A DNA stretch of 64,000 bases from positions 868,001 through 932,000 of the forward strand of contig NZ_JAERQN010000001.1 in NCBI RefSeq assembly GCF_016805305.1, written 5' to 3'. The position numbers were made by a program, and so were the translations under genes. A model generated the notes under the pieces. The model was given only the letters and a program-made list of their open reading frames with translations, was not told where the DNA came from and did not search any database. The stretch comes from Falsiroseomonas ponticola. Lineage in GTDB: Bacteria > Pseudomonadota > Alphaproteobacteria > Acetobacterales > Acetobacteraceae. Below are positions 8,732-17,189 of the stretch, one piece after another (the stretch's first letter is position 1; the number at the start of each line of letters is the position of its first letter).

Positions 8732-9601
8732 ATGGACAGCATCACGCAGCCCGGCACCTATCGGCTCGGCGACCGGCAGGTGCGCCGGATCGGCTACGGG
8801 GCGATGCAGCTGGCGGGGCCCGGCGTCTTCGGGCCGCCACGGGACCCGGAAGCGGCGCGCAGGGTGCTACGGGAAGCGGTGGCCGGCGGCGTCAACCACA
8901 TCGACACCAGCGACTTCTACGGCCCGCATCTCACCAACCGGCTGATCCGCGACGCGCTGTCCCCCTATCCGGACGACCTGGTCATCGTCACCAAGGTCGG
9001 CGCACGGCGCGGGGAGGATGCATCCTGGCTGCCCGCCTTCTCCCCGGCCGAGATCGTGCAGGCCGTGCACGACAATCTCCGCAACCTCGGGCTGTCGGCC
9101 ATGGAGGTGGTGAACCTGCGCTGCATGTTCGCGGTGCACGGCCCGGCGGAGGGCTCCGTCGCGCCGCAGCTGGAAGCGCTGGCGGGGCTGCAGCGGCAGG
9201 GGCTGGTACGGCACATCGGCCTGAGCAACGCGACACCGCGCCAGGTGGCGGAGGCCCGGGGCATCTGCGCCATCGCCTGCGTGCAGAACCTCTACAACCT
9301 GGCGCATCGCGACGATGACGCGCTGATCGACGAGCTGGCGCGGGACGGCATCGCCTATGTGCCCTTCTTCCCGCTGGGCGGCTTCCAGCCGCTGCAATCC
9401 GCGGCGCTGGCGTCGGTGGCGGAGGAGGTCGGGGCCACGGCGATGCAGGTGGCCCTGGCCTGGCTGCTGCGCCGGTCGCCCAACATCCTGCTGATCCCCG
9501 GCACCTCCTCCCCCGCGCATCTGCGGGAGAACCTGGACGCCGGGGCGCTGGTGTTGCCGGCGGGGGCCATGGCGCGGCTGGATGGGATCGGGCGCGGCTG
9601 A
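8732..9601 (+). CDS. aldo/keto reductase
   Basis: 289 aa with a good AGGAGA Shine-Dalgarno. TIM-barrel AKR features: GYGAMQLAGPGVFGPP near the N-terminus, HIDTSDFYG holding the catalytic Asp and Tyr (about 53-61), the catalytic Lys in VTKVG, and the NADPH-binding C-terminal IPGTSSPAHLREN. Family members reduce aldehydes or ketones with NADPH in the cytosol. Expression is probably controlled by the divergent LysR gene. Substrate unknown. Confidence 0.9.
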   Translation: MDSITQPGTYRLGDRQVRRIGYGAMQLAGPGVFGPPRDPEAARRVLREAVAGGVNHIDTSDFYGPHLTNRLIRDALSPYPDDLVIVTKVGARRGEDASWLPAFSPAEIVQAVHDNLRNLGLSAMEVVNLRCMFAVHGPAEGSVAPQLEALAGLQRQGLVRHIGLSNATPRQVAEARGICAIACVQNLYNLAHRDDDALIDELARDGIAYVPFFPLGGFQPLQSAALASVAEEVGATAMQVALAWLLRRSPNILLIPGTSSPAHLRENLDAGALVLPAGAMARLDGIGRG

Positions 9602-9606
9602 GGCCC

Positions 9607-10206
9607 TCAGCGCATCTCCATCGTGACCGGCGGGACCTCGTTCCCCACCCATTGCTCGCTGCGCAGCACGGCGCCGGTCTCGGGATCCGCCCAGAAGCGG
9701 TTGACGAAGCCGCCCAGGGGGCTGGTGCATTCCTCCCGCACCAGGATCTCCCCCGCGCGGCGGGAGGCGGTGAGCCGGCACTCGATCACCAGGCCGAAGC
9801 GCATGGTGGAAGGCTCCCGGCTCGCCCCCGCCAGGTCCACGGTGCGCCGCGTGCTGGCGGGCTGGTCGAGCAGGGCGGCCACATCCTCCAGCGGGTCGGG
9901 CCCCTCCTGCCGCGTCGCGGTCAGCATCTGGCCGAGGCCCGCGGTCGCGATGATGCGCGGCCCGTCCGTCGCCACCGCCACGCCGCCATCGGCGCGCCAG
10001 AGGCGGCGATTGCCGGTCTGCTGCGCCAGGGCGAAGACCAGGGATTGCCGCTGGCCGGACAGGCGAAGCCCCCCGGCGGGCAGGGCGGGTGCGGGGGCGG
10101 GCGCCTCCGCGGCGGGCATCACGCCGCGCAGCGCCTCCGCCACCGGCGTGTCGCCACAGCCGGCGAGCAGCAGCGCGAGCACCAGCCCGATGGCCCGCCG
10201 CCGCAT
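9607..10206 (-). CDS. YjbF/GfcB-like lipoprotein
   Basis: 199 aa from ATG 10206, which overlaps the stop of the TRAP permease (ATGA). A hydrophobic leader ends in the lipobox LLAGC at about 15-19, so a lipid-anchored protein is expected. LWRADGGVAVATDGPRIIATAGLG and NRFWADPETGAVLRS-QW resemble the YjbF/GfcB family linked to exopolysaccharide and group 4 capsule export in enterobacteria. That assignment rests on remembered family pattern. Coupling to a TRAP transporter is unexpected for the family. Confidence 0.6.
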   Translation of the reverse strand: MRRRAIGLVLALLLAGCGDTPVAEALRGVMPAAEAPAPAPALPAGGLRLSGQRQSLVFALAQQTGNRRLWRADGGVAVATDGPRIIATAGLGQMLTATRQEGPDPLEDVAALLDQPASTRRTVDLAGASREPSTMRFGLVIECRLTASRRAGEILVREECTSPLGGFVNRFWADPETGAVLRSEQWVGNEVPPVTMEMR

Positions 10207-12230
10207 CAGGCGGGCCGGGCGCCCGGCCCGCGCCACTGCAACAGCGTCAGCGCCGCCGCCAGGCCAAGGCCGATCCAATGGGGTACCGGCACGACCCCCG
10301 GCGCCAGCGCATCGAGCGAGGCGGGGAAGATCATCAGCACCCCGGCCACCACCAGCGCCAGCCTCTCCCACCCCGGCATGGCGCGGATCAGGAAGCCCTG
10401 GCAGGCCGCGGCCAGCGCCGCCAGCCCGGCCGTCGCCAGCACGATCTGCCAGGCGACATCGACCCAGGTCATGGAGGCGGTGAAGCGCAGCAGCAGCCCG
10501 ACCCCTTCCGGATCGGTCACGAAGACGAAGGGCAGGACGAAGGCGGGCAGGGTGTATTTCCAGGCCTGGAGGGTGGTGCGGTAGGGGCCGGCCCCCGTGA
10601 TCGCACTCGCCGCGAAGGGGCTGAGCGCGGTGGGGGGCGAAACCTCCGACAGCACGGCATAGTAGAAGACGAACATATGCGCGGCGTAGTCCGGGACGCC
10701 AAGCTTCATCAGCGCCGGCGCCGCAACCACCGCGCAGATGATGTAGCTGGCCGTCACCGGCACCGCGAGGCCGACGACCCAGACGATCAGCGCCGTGTAG
10801 ATCGCCGTGATCACCAGGCTGCCGCCCGCCGCCTGGATGGCGATGTCGGAGAATTTCAGCCCGAGCCCCGTCAGCGTGATGACGCCCACGATGATGCCCG
10901 CGCAGGCGCAGGTGGCCGCGATGCCGACGGACTGCACCGCGCCACTGGCCAACGCATCGATCAGCTTGCGGGGCGTGATCGCCGTCTCCCGCTTGATCCA
11001 GGACAGCACGACGGCGACGAGGGTGGCGTAGAGCACGCTGAGCGTCGCCGAATAGCCGATGCCCATGAAGACGACGATCGCGACCAGCGTGGAGAAGTGG
11101 AAGCCGTATTCCCGCACCAGCTTGCCGACGGGATCGACCTTCATCGCCTCCGGCGGCGCCGCATTCGGGTCCGCCGCCCGCCGCGCCGCGATGCGCCGCT
11201 GGTCCAGCTCCACCATGAAGAGCAGGGAGGCGTAGTAGAGGCAGGTCGGCACGATCGCCATGACGATGACGTCGAGATAGCCGATCTTCAGATACTCGGA
11301 GATCAGGAAGGCCGCGGCACCCATCACGGGCGGCGACAGGATGGCGCCGAGCCCGCCGGCCGCGAGCAGCCCGCCGGCATCATCCGCGCGATAGCCGACC
11401 TGGCGCATCATCGGCCAGGCGACGGTGCCGAGCGTGACGGTGGTCGCCACCCCCGATCCCGAAGGCCCGCCGAGCAGGAAGGAGGACAGCACCACGGTGC
11501 GCCCCGCACTCGATGGCTTGCCACCCGTCAGGCTGAAGGAGAAATCGACGAAGAATTTTCCCGCGCCCGTGGCCTGGAGAATGGCCCCGTAGATCGTGAA
11601 CAGCACGATCAGCGTGGCGGAGACATCGATCGCCGTGCCGAAGATCCCCTCCAGCGTGATGGTGATGTGGGGGATCAGGCGTTCCATGTCGTAGCCCTGG
11701 TGCCGCCAGGGCGGCGCCAGGTGATTGCCGAAGAAGGCATAGAGCAGGAAGGCGATCGCCACCGCCGGCATGATCCAGCCCGTGGCGCGGCGCGTCACCT
11801 CCAGCACCAACGCAATCAGCATCCAGCCGACGACCAGGTCCATCGGCTCGGGGAAGATGTAGCGATCCTGCAAATCATCGCCGCCGGCGATCAGATACCA
11901 GATGCAGTAGATCCCCGCCGCGATCAGCGCCCAGTCCCAGACCATCACCCGGTGCCGGAAACGCCGGTGCATCGGGAACAGCGCGAAACCCAGCACCATC
12001 GCGAAACCGACATGCACGTAGCGCAGCGTCGTCGTCGGCACGATGTCCCAGGCCGCCCAGAGATGGAACAGCGACATCGCGAGCGCGACACCCACCGCCG
12101 CATGCCCCAGCAAGCCAGGCAGCCGGTTCTGCGCACCCTCCTCCTGCTCGATCAGCGCCTCCACCTTCGCGGCGGTCGCGTCATCCAGGGCACCCTTCGG
12201 CACCTCGGGCGGGAGGACACTGGTGCTCAT
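10206..12230 (-). CDS. TRAP transporter fused permease (4TM + 12TM)
   Basis: 674 aa from ATG 12230. After an acidic cytoplasmic N-terminus come about four helices equivalent to the small DctQ subunit, then the large DctM-like unit with about twelve. SSFLLGGPSGSGVATTVT and the later VPVTASYIICAVV are conserved DctM-type loops. Fused permeases of this kind work with TAXI-type receptors to import organic acids using ion gradients. The receptor gene lies upstream on the same strand, separated by a 205-bp inverted repeat. Substrate unknown. Confidence 0.92.
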   Translation of the reverse strand: MSTSVLPPEVPKGALDDATAAKVEALIEQEEGAQNRLPGLLGHAAVGVALAMSLFHLWAAWDIVPTTTLRYVHVGFAMVLGFALFPMHRRFRHRVMVWDWALIAAGIYCIWYLIAGGDDLQDRYIFPEPMDLVVGWMLIALVLEVTRRATGWIMPAVAIAFLLYAFFGNHLAPPWRHQGYDMERLIPHITITLEGIFGTAIDVSATLIVLFTIYGAILQATGAGKFFVDFSFSLTGGKPSSAGRTVVLSSFLLGGPSGSGVATTVTLGTVAWPMMRQVGYRADDAGGLLAAGGLGAILSPPVMGAAAFLISEYLKIGYLDVIVMAIVPTCLYYASLLFMVELDQRRIAARRAADPNAAPPEAMKVDPVGKLVREYGFHFSTLVAIVVFMGIGYSATLSVLYATLVAVVLSWIKRETAITPRKLIDALASGAVQSVGIAATCACAGIIVGVITLTGLGLKFSDIAIQAAGGSLVITAIYTALIVWVVGLAVPVTASYIICAVVAAPALMKLGVPDYAAHMFVFYYAVLSEVSPPTALSPFAASAITGAGPYRTTLQAWKYTLPAFVLPFVFVTDPEGVGLLLRFTASMTWVDVAWQIVLATAGLAALAAACQGFLIRAMPGWERLALVVAGVLMIFPASLDALAPGVVPVPHWIGLGLAAALTLLQWRGPGARPA

Positions 12231-12264
12231 CGGCGGGACCTGCTGGGCGAGAGGGAGCGAGCAT

Positions 12265-12469
12265 GCGAGGGGCGCTGCCCCTCGCGCACCCCGCAAAGGG
12301 GCAGCGGCCCCTTTGAACCCATCAATTCATGGGCGGCGTGGAGGAGGGGCATGGCGGGGCCGCGGGTCAGGCGGGCGTTTCCTGCCCCTCCTCCACGCCG
12401 CCCATCGAAAGGGTTTCCAAAGGGCCGCTGCCCTTTGGCAGGGGGTGCAGGGGGACGGCGTCCCCCTGC
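12265..12469. repeat. 205-bp imperfect inverted repeat between TAXI receptor and TRAP permease genes
   Basis: Left arm 12265-12351 and right arm 12383-12469 are reverse complements along about 87 bp with scattered mismatches, around a 31-nt loop. The innermost 23 bp (12329-12351 against 12383-12405) are perfect. Each arm also holds its own short palindromes, such as AAAGGGGCAGCGGCCCCTTT in the left arm. It has no ORF and no transposase-like feature. In RNA it would form one long hairpin that could reduce permease expression relative to the receptor. Confidence 0.85.
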
Positions 12470-12480
12470 AAGCCGCCCCC

Positions 12481-13476
12481 TCACGCCAGCGTCGCGCCGG
12501 CGGAGCGCCAGAAGGCTTCTGCCGCGGGGTGCCAGGGGATGCCGGCGGCGGCGGTCTTCTGGGCGGCGAGCGTGAAGTTGCGGGCTTCCGCGTGGACGCG
12601 GGCCCAGTCTTCCCGGTTTTCCCAGGTGACGCGCAGGATGTTGGTGACCATCTCGGCCGGCATGTCGTCCCGCACCGCCAGGATGTTGGCGACGGAGAGT
12701 TGCTGGTTGTCCGTGCGCTGGCCGGGGTAGGTGCCGGCGGGGATGACTTCGGGGAAGTAGACGGGGCCGTTTTCCTGCACGATGCGGGCGTGCAGGTCGG
12801 CGTGGTCGATCAGGTGGATCTGCGTGCCGGGCGTGGCGGCGAGGTCCGTGATGGCGGAGGTCGGCACGCCGGAGACGAAGAAGTAGGCGTCGAGCTTGCC
12901 GTCGCGGATGGCGTTGGTGGATTCCGCGGGGCTCAGGCGTTCGCGGGCGCGGAAGTCCCTTTCGCGGTCGAGGCCGGCGGCGGCGATGACGCGGAAGGCG
13001 AAGAGTTCGGTGGCGGAGCCGGGGGCGCCGGTGGAGACGCGCTTGCCGCGGAGGTCGGCGATGGAGCGGATGCCGGTGGCGGCGGTGGTCACCACCTGCA
13101 TGCGGTTGGTGTAGAGCACGGCGATGGCGCGGGCGGGCACGGCGCGGCCGCGGAAGGGCCCGGCGCCGCGCAGCCCGTCCACGGCGGCGTCCACCTGGCC
13201 GAAGAGCATGCCGACGCGCCCCGCGCCCAGCAGCTGGAAGTTGGCGACGGAGCCGCCGGTGACTTCGACGGTGGCGGACATGCCCGGGATGCCGCGGGAG
13301 AGGTAGTTCGCGAGCGCGCCGCCGAGCGGGTAGTAGACGCCGCCGGTGGTGCCCGTCGCGATCGCCATCTGCGTGCCCTGGGCGCGGGCGATGGATGGTG
13401 CGGCGATGGCGGCGGCGCCGAGGGCGGCGAGGCTGCGGCGGCCGATCATGGCGGCGCCGATCTTGCTGGTCGTCAT
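12481..13476 (-). CDS. TAXI family TRAP transporter solute-binding receptor
   Basis: 331 aa from ATG 13476, with GGGAGGG just upstream. GRRSLAALGAAAIAAPSIARA at about 12-32 looks like a twin-arginine-style export signal. The mature start MAIATGTTGGVYYPLGGAL is the TAXI signature, followed by SVANFQLLGAGRVGMLFGQ and GSATELFAFRVI, which are ligand-domain elements. It would bind a small organic acid in the periplasm and deliver it to the fused permease downstream. Ligand unknown. Confidence 0.92.
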   Translation of the reverse strand: MTTSKIGAAMIGRRSLAALGAAAIAAPSIARAQGTQMAIATGTTGGVYYPLGGALANYLSRGIPGMSATVEVTGGSVANFQLLGAGRVGMLFGQVDAAVDGLRGAGPFRGRAVPARAIAVLYTNRMQVVTTAATGIRSIADLRGKRVSTGAPGSATELFAFRVIAAAGLDRERDFRARERLSPAESTNAIRDGKLDAYFFVSGVPTSAITDLAATPGTQIHLIDHADLHARIVQENGPVYFPEVIPAGTYPGQRTDNQQLSVANILAVRDDMPAEMVTNILRVTWENREDWARVHAEARNFTLAAQKTAAAGIPWHPAAEAFWRSAGATLA

Positions 13477-13639
13477 CTGGACCCTCCCGTTTGATTGTGT
13501 CCGAGGCATACAGGGGCTTCGCGCGGGGCGGAAGCCCGCCTGGCGGTGGGGGCGGCGCGATTGACCTGGGTCAAGGAAGTGGCGGCGGCTGGCGCGTAGC
13601 CTCCTGGTCATGGGAACCAACCCGTGGAGGGATTGAGCC

Positions 13640-14338
13640 GTGACCAGTCTTCGTGCGCGTGACCTGATGACCGCGGATGTCGTCACCGTGCCGCCGGCCA
13701 CGCCCGTGATCGCCGTGGCGAGGCTGCTGGCGGAGCGCGGGATCTCGGCGGTGCCGGTGGTGAATGCCGATGGTGGCGTGGCCGGCATCGTGACGGAGGC
13801 CGACCTGATCCGCCGCCTGGCCGGGGAGGATGACAAGCCGGCGGGGTGGCTGGCCGCCATGTTCGCCAACCCCGCGCGGGATGCGGAGCGTTATGCCCGC
13901 ACCCATGGGATGACGGCGGCGGATGTGATGACGGAGGCGGTGGTTTCCGTCGATCCGGACACGCTGGCGTCCGTCATCGCCCATCTGATGGAGGATCGCG
14001 GCATCCGTCGCGTGCTGGTGACGGAGGGGGGCCAGCTGAAGGGCCTGGTTTCCCGCGCCGACCTGTTGCGCGCGCTGGTGGCGCCGGCGCCGGAGGCGGG
14101 GGAGTTGTCCGATGACCGCATCCGCCGCGCGGTGCTGGCGGCGATGAAGCGGGAGCCCTGGGCGGACACCTTCTATGCGCTGGTCGATGTGAAGGATGGC
14201 GTCGTGGAGTTCCACGGCTTCAGCCGGAGCGCGGCGGTGCAGCGGGGCTTGCGCGTGCTGGCGGAGAATGTGCCGGGCGTGAAGGGCGTGGTGGACAACA
14301 CCCAGCCCATGCCGACGTATTTGTTTGCCGCCGCCTGA
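13640..14338 (+). CDS. CBS-domain pair with C-terminal BON domain
   Basis: 232 aa, GTG start with GGAGGG 7 bases upstream. CBS1 (residues 5-65; ISAVPVVNADGGVAGIVTEADL) and CBS2 (90-150; RGIRRVLVTEGGQLKGLVSRADL) form a Bateman module that usually binds adenosyl nucleotides. Residues 160-228 resemble a BON domain (DDRIRRAVLAAMKREPW ... GFSRSAAVQRGLRVLAENVPGVKGV), which binds membranes or other proteins. Probably a small energy-sensing or stress protein. The last codons are part of a tandemly duplicated 114-bp repeat. Confidence 0.85.
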   Translation: MTSLRARDLMTADVVTVPPATPVIAVARLLAERGISAVPVVNADGGVAGIVTEADLIRRLAGEDDKPAGWLAAMFANPARDAERYARTHGMTAADVMTEAVVSVDPDTLASVIAHLMEDRGIRRVLVTEGGQLKGLVSRADLLRALVAPAPEAGELSDDRIRRAVLAAMKREPWADTFYALVDVKDGVVEFHGFSRSAAVQRGLRVLAENVPGVKGVVDNTQPMPTYLFAAA

Positions 14339-14444
14339 CGGCGGCCGGTGACATGCCGGAGAGGCATGTCACCGCTCAAACGCCGGGCGCCGGCTTGGCT
14401 TCGCGGCATAGGCCGCGGGCGCCGTTCGGCGCCTCGGCCCGCCT
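14331..14444 (+). repeat. 114-bp direct repeat, copy 1 (includes the CBS gene's end)
   Basis: Matches copy 2 (14468-14581) at 111 of 114 positions, with a 23-bp spacer. The copy starts inside the last codons of the CBS-BON gene. It holds a perfect 11-bp stem GGTGACATGCC/GGCATGTCACC at 14347-14373 and further GC-rich hairpins, so it may also end transcription. Confidence 0.85.
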
Positions 14445-14467
14445 GAAGAGCGGCGGGCCGCTTGCCA

Positions 14468-14581
14468 CCGCCTGACGGCGGCCGGTGACATGCCGGAGAG
14501 GCATGTCACCGCTCAAACGCCGGGCGCGCGCTTGGCTTCGCGGCATAAGCCGCGGGCGCCGTTCGGCGCCTCGGCCCGCCT
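14468..14581 (+). repeat. 114-bp direct repeat, copy 2
   Basis: Second copy, beginning with the same CCGCCTGA that ends the CBS-BON gene, now non-coding. The 11-bp hairpin recurs at 14484-14510. The two copies fill most of the 309-bp gap between the convergent CBS-BON and repeat-lipoprotein genes; I see no gene in this gap. Confidence 0.85.
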
Positions 14582-14647
14582 CACGGCGATGGTGTAGCGC
14601 CTGCCCTCTCCCCCCGTCGGGGAGACAGGGACGCGTTGCGCGGGGTG

Positions 14648-15223
14648 TCAGTACCCCCGCCGCCCGCGGCCGGGGCCGTCGGAGGGGTCGCTGTCGGTCA
14701 GGCCGGTGCGGTAGCCGCCGCCGCCGCGATAGCCGCCGCGGCCATTGCCCGGGCCGTCCGACGGGTCGCTATCCGTGATGCCGGTGCGGCGGACGGGCGC
14801 GCCGCGATAGCCGCCGCGGCCATTGCCGGGGCCGTCGGAGGGGTCGCTATCCGTGATGCCGGTGGTGCGGCGGTAGCTGCCGCCGCGGCCGCCGCCCGGC
14901 GGGTCGTTCGGGTCGCTGTCGCTGACGCCGGTGCGGCGGGCATAGCCGCCGCGGCCGAAGCCGGGGCTGTCATTCGGGTCGCTATCCGTCACGCCGCTGC
15001 CGCGATGGCCGCCGCGGCCATTGCCCGGGGCGTCGGAGGGGTCGCTGTCGCTGATCCCCGTGCCGCGGCGCACCACCGGCTGCTGGTACACGGGCTGCTG
15101 CACATAGACGGGCTGTTGCGGCACGCAGGCCGCCACGGCGGGTGCCGCGCCCCCCAGGGCGGCCAGGCGCAGCACGAAAAGCCGGCGCCGCAGCGGGGGC
15201 TTTTCCTCGGGTTGGTCGGTCAT
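14648..15223 (-). CDS. putative lipoprotein with six TG-SDSDP-D-PG-GRGGY repeats
   Basis: 191 aa from ATG 15223, preceded by GAGGAAAG. RRRLFVLRLAALGG then AVAAC (about residue 33) suggests an exported lipoprotein, possibly via Tat. After a Gln/Val/Tyr stretch (PVYVQQPVYQQPVV), residues 54-191 are six repeats of about 22-26 residues with the core TGxxDSDPxDxPGxGRGGY. The spaced Asp residues (DSDPSD) recall calcium-binding Asp loops, while the Gly/Arg linkers look disordered. I do not recognise the family; calcium binding or a surface role is inference only. Confidence 0.7.
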   Translation of the reverse strand: MTDQPEEKPPLRRRLFVLRLAALGGAAPAVAACVPQQPVYVQQPVYQQPVVRRGTGISDSDPSDAPGNGRGGHRGSGVTDSDPNDSPGFGRGGYARRTGVSDSDPNDPPGGGRGGSYRRTTGITDSDPSDGPGNGRGGYRGAPVRRTGITDSDPSDGPGNGRGGYRGGGGYRTGLTDSDPSDGPGRGRRGY

Positions 15224-15352
15224 GCGGCGCTTTCCTCGGTCCTGGCTATTGGGCCCCGATGGGCCTTTGGCTGGGGCGATCCACGCGGCGCGGACAGCCC
15301 GCCTCGGCCGGCCGTTTCGCCACAAAACATATCCTTGCGCATACTCGGCAAG

Positions 15353-15373
15353 TGTTACAGCCCGAGGGTAACA
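15353..15373. promoter_or_regulatory. palindromic operator candidate upstream of the repeat lipoprotein
   Basis: TGTTAC and GTAACA form 6-bp inverted arms with 9 bases between, in the most AT-rich intergenic stretch of this region (15300-15410), about 130 bp upstream of the lipoprotein start. The spacing suits a dimeric regulator. No regulator can be named. Confidence 0.35.
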
Positions 15374-15419
15374 AATGACTTAAGTTTCAATATTTCGGCG
15401 CGCTTCGCGGGCGGGCGCC

Positions 15420-15839
15420 TCACGGCAGCGTGGGCAGCACCACGATGGTCACGGCACGCGCCTCGGGTTCCGCCTGCCTGCCGCTGAAGGCTGCGACGCG
15501 GGCCTCCGCCCGGATGCGGTCGCGCTCGATCCCCTGCTGGGACAGGGCCTGCGCCACGGCGCGGGCGCGCTGCGCGGCGATCTGCGTGCTGGTGCCGGCC
15601 CCGGCGCTGCGGTCGGCATGGCCGAAGACGCAGATGTTCCGCTCCCGCTCGCCCTCCGCCAGCTGCGCCGCCGCCGCGATGGCGCTGCGGCCGGCATCGC
15701 GCAGCGTGGTGCTGCCGCGGGTGAAGGGCACGGCGAAGACGTCATCCTCCAGCGCCTCCGCGCCGACGCAGGAGAAGCTGCGCGGCTGGGCCGCGGCGGG
15801 ACCGGCGAGGAGGAGAAGCGCGAGGGCGAGTGGGCGCAT
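15420..15839 (-). CDS. small OmpA-like periplasmic protein
   Basis: 139 aa from ATG 15839, overlapping the stop of the cupin gene (ATGA). Signal peptide residues 1-18 (LALALLLLAGPAAAQ). The rest is one compact OmpA_C-like domain: FAVPFTRGSTTLRDAG, then ICVFGHADRSAGAG and the helix AAQRARAVAQALSQQGI typical of peptidoglycan-binding OmpA/MotB modules. It lacks a beta-barrel, so it is probably a soluble peptidoglycan-associated protein. Confidence 0.75.
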   Translation of the reverse strand: MRPLALALLLLAGPAAAQPRSFSCVGAEALEDDVFAVPFTRGSTTLRDAGRSAIAAAAQLAEGERERNICVFGHADRSAGAGTSTQIAAQRARAVAQALSQQGIERDRIRAEARVAAFSGRQAEPEARAVTIVVLPTLP

Positions 15840-17056
15840 CAGGCGGACCGCGCCAGCAGGCCGCCTGCTTCCAGCCGGGCCAGCAGGCCGGGGGCATCGA
15901 GGCCGGGGGCCTTGGCGGCCAGCTCGGCCTCCGTCACCTCGGGGCGGGAGAGCAGCCAGGTGGCGGCCTCGGCCTCCGCCGGCGTGACGGTCAGGCTGCC
16001 CTGCGCGGTCTTCAGCACCCAGTCGGCGCCGCGGCGGACGGGCTTGGCGCCGGGGGAGAGGATGCGGAAGCCGGGGGCATCGCCCGCTTCGGAGGCGGTG
16101 CTGGCGATCCCGCGCGCGGCGAGGATGTCGTAGCCGCCGCGGCTGAAGCGGTAATTGGCCACGAACTGGCCGAGCACCTGCAGCACCTTGGGATCCCTGC
16201 ACAATTCCTGGAGGCGCTGGCCGAGCAGCCCCGCGCGCTGCGTCAACGCGAATTGCGCCGCCGCGCTGCCATCCTGGCGGGGCAGGGGCTTCCTGAATTC
16301 CGCGTCATAGAGCACGCGCTCCCCCAGCATGTTCATGAGGTCCATGCCCAGCGGCGCGTGGACGCCATAGGCGACATGGACGGAGGAAGGCGCCTCCGCC
16401 AGCGCGTCGTGGTACCAGCCGCGGGGGAGATACAGCAGGTCGCCGGTCTTCATGTGGACCGTGCCGCGCAGCTTGCCGCGGGCCTGGTCGTGGTGGGATT
16501 GCGGCTGGCCGCGGAAGGCGGGGTGCGGGATCGGGTAGTCCGCGCGGCCTTCCCAGATGTTCCAGGACTTCTCGCCCTCCACCTGCACGGCCCAGACATC
16601 ATGCGTGTCGTAGTGCGTGTGGAAGGCCTTGTGGCTCTGCCAGCTGATGTAGACATTGGCCTGGGCCTTGCCGAGGCCGGCACCCTCCAGCGCGGCGGAG
16701 ATGCCGGCCAGGCCCGGCGTCAGGCTGTCCACGTCGTTCATCACCACGCTGGCGCCCTTGGCGATCCAGGCCTGCACCAGCTTCGCGTCGGGCTGCAGGA
16801 CGGATGCGTTGTCGCGGCTGGTGGCGCGGGTGCAGAACTGCTCCGCGGGCACCGTCTGGCTGTCCAGCACCAGCTTCAGGCTGGTGGAGGTCCAGATATG
16901 GGACATGTCCAGCAGCCGGTTGATCTGCCGCCAGGACAGGACCTGCGCGAATTTTCCCGCATTGCCGCGGATATGCAGCGGCGCCTTGTCGTAATGCTCC
17001 GCGAAGAACTTCTCGGGCGTGACGGGGGCGAGGAGCGCGGCGAGGTCGTCGATCAT
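15839..17056 (-). CDS. JmjC-type cupin oxygenase (Cupin_4/RoxA-like)
   Basis: 405 aa. The double-stranded beta-helix core carries the iron-binding HYD motif (H148, D150) in AFHTHYDTHDVWAV and a distal His in DLLYLPRGWYHDA. The order VQVEGEKSWNIWE then PRGWYHDA is that of Cupin_4 proteins such as RoxA/YcfD, 2-oxoglutarate Fe(II) oxygenases that hydroxylate a ribosomal protein. The C-terminal winged-helix-like segment also fits. Substrate is inferred from family only. It is divergent from the glutamate dehydrogenase gene. Confidence 0.82.
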   Translation of the reverse strand: MIDDLAALLAPVTPEKFFAEHYDKAPLHIRGNAGKFAQVLSWRQINRLLDMSHIWTSTSLKLVLDSQTVPAEQFCTRATSRDNASVLQPDAKLVQAWIAKGASVVMNDVDSLTPGLAGISAALEGAGLGKAQANVYISWQSHKAFHTHYDTHDVWAVQVEGEKSWNIWEGRADYPIPHPAFRGQPQSHHDQARGKLRGTVHMKTGDLLYLPRGWYHDALAEAPSSVHVAYGVHAPLGMDLMNMLGERVLYDAEFRKPLPRQDGSAAAQFALTQRAGLLGQRLQELCRDPKVLQVLGQFVANYRFSRGGYDILAARGIASTASEAGDAPGFRILSPGAKPVRRGADWVLKTAQGSLTVTPAEAEAATWLLSRPEVTEAELAAKAPGLDAPGLLARLEAGGLLARSA

Positions 17057-17189
17057 GGCCCCAGGCTACCGCACATCCACGTGATCCGTCATCCGGCCTC
17101 GGGGGTTGCGGCGGGTGGTGCGGCGACGCCACCTTCCAGGGACCGCGCTGCACCCGATCCGGTGACAGGCGCGGCAGGAGGAAGGCGCG

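Noticed and set aside
12265..12469. Insertion sequence
   Set aside because: Inverted arms are present but there is no transposase frame, and no target-site duplication could be recognised.
10089..12575. An 828-codon plus-strand frame opposite the TRAP permease
   Set aside because: The permease on the other strand has a full set of membrane helices and conserved loops; the shadow has charged low-complexity composition.
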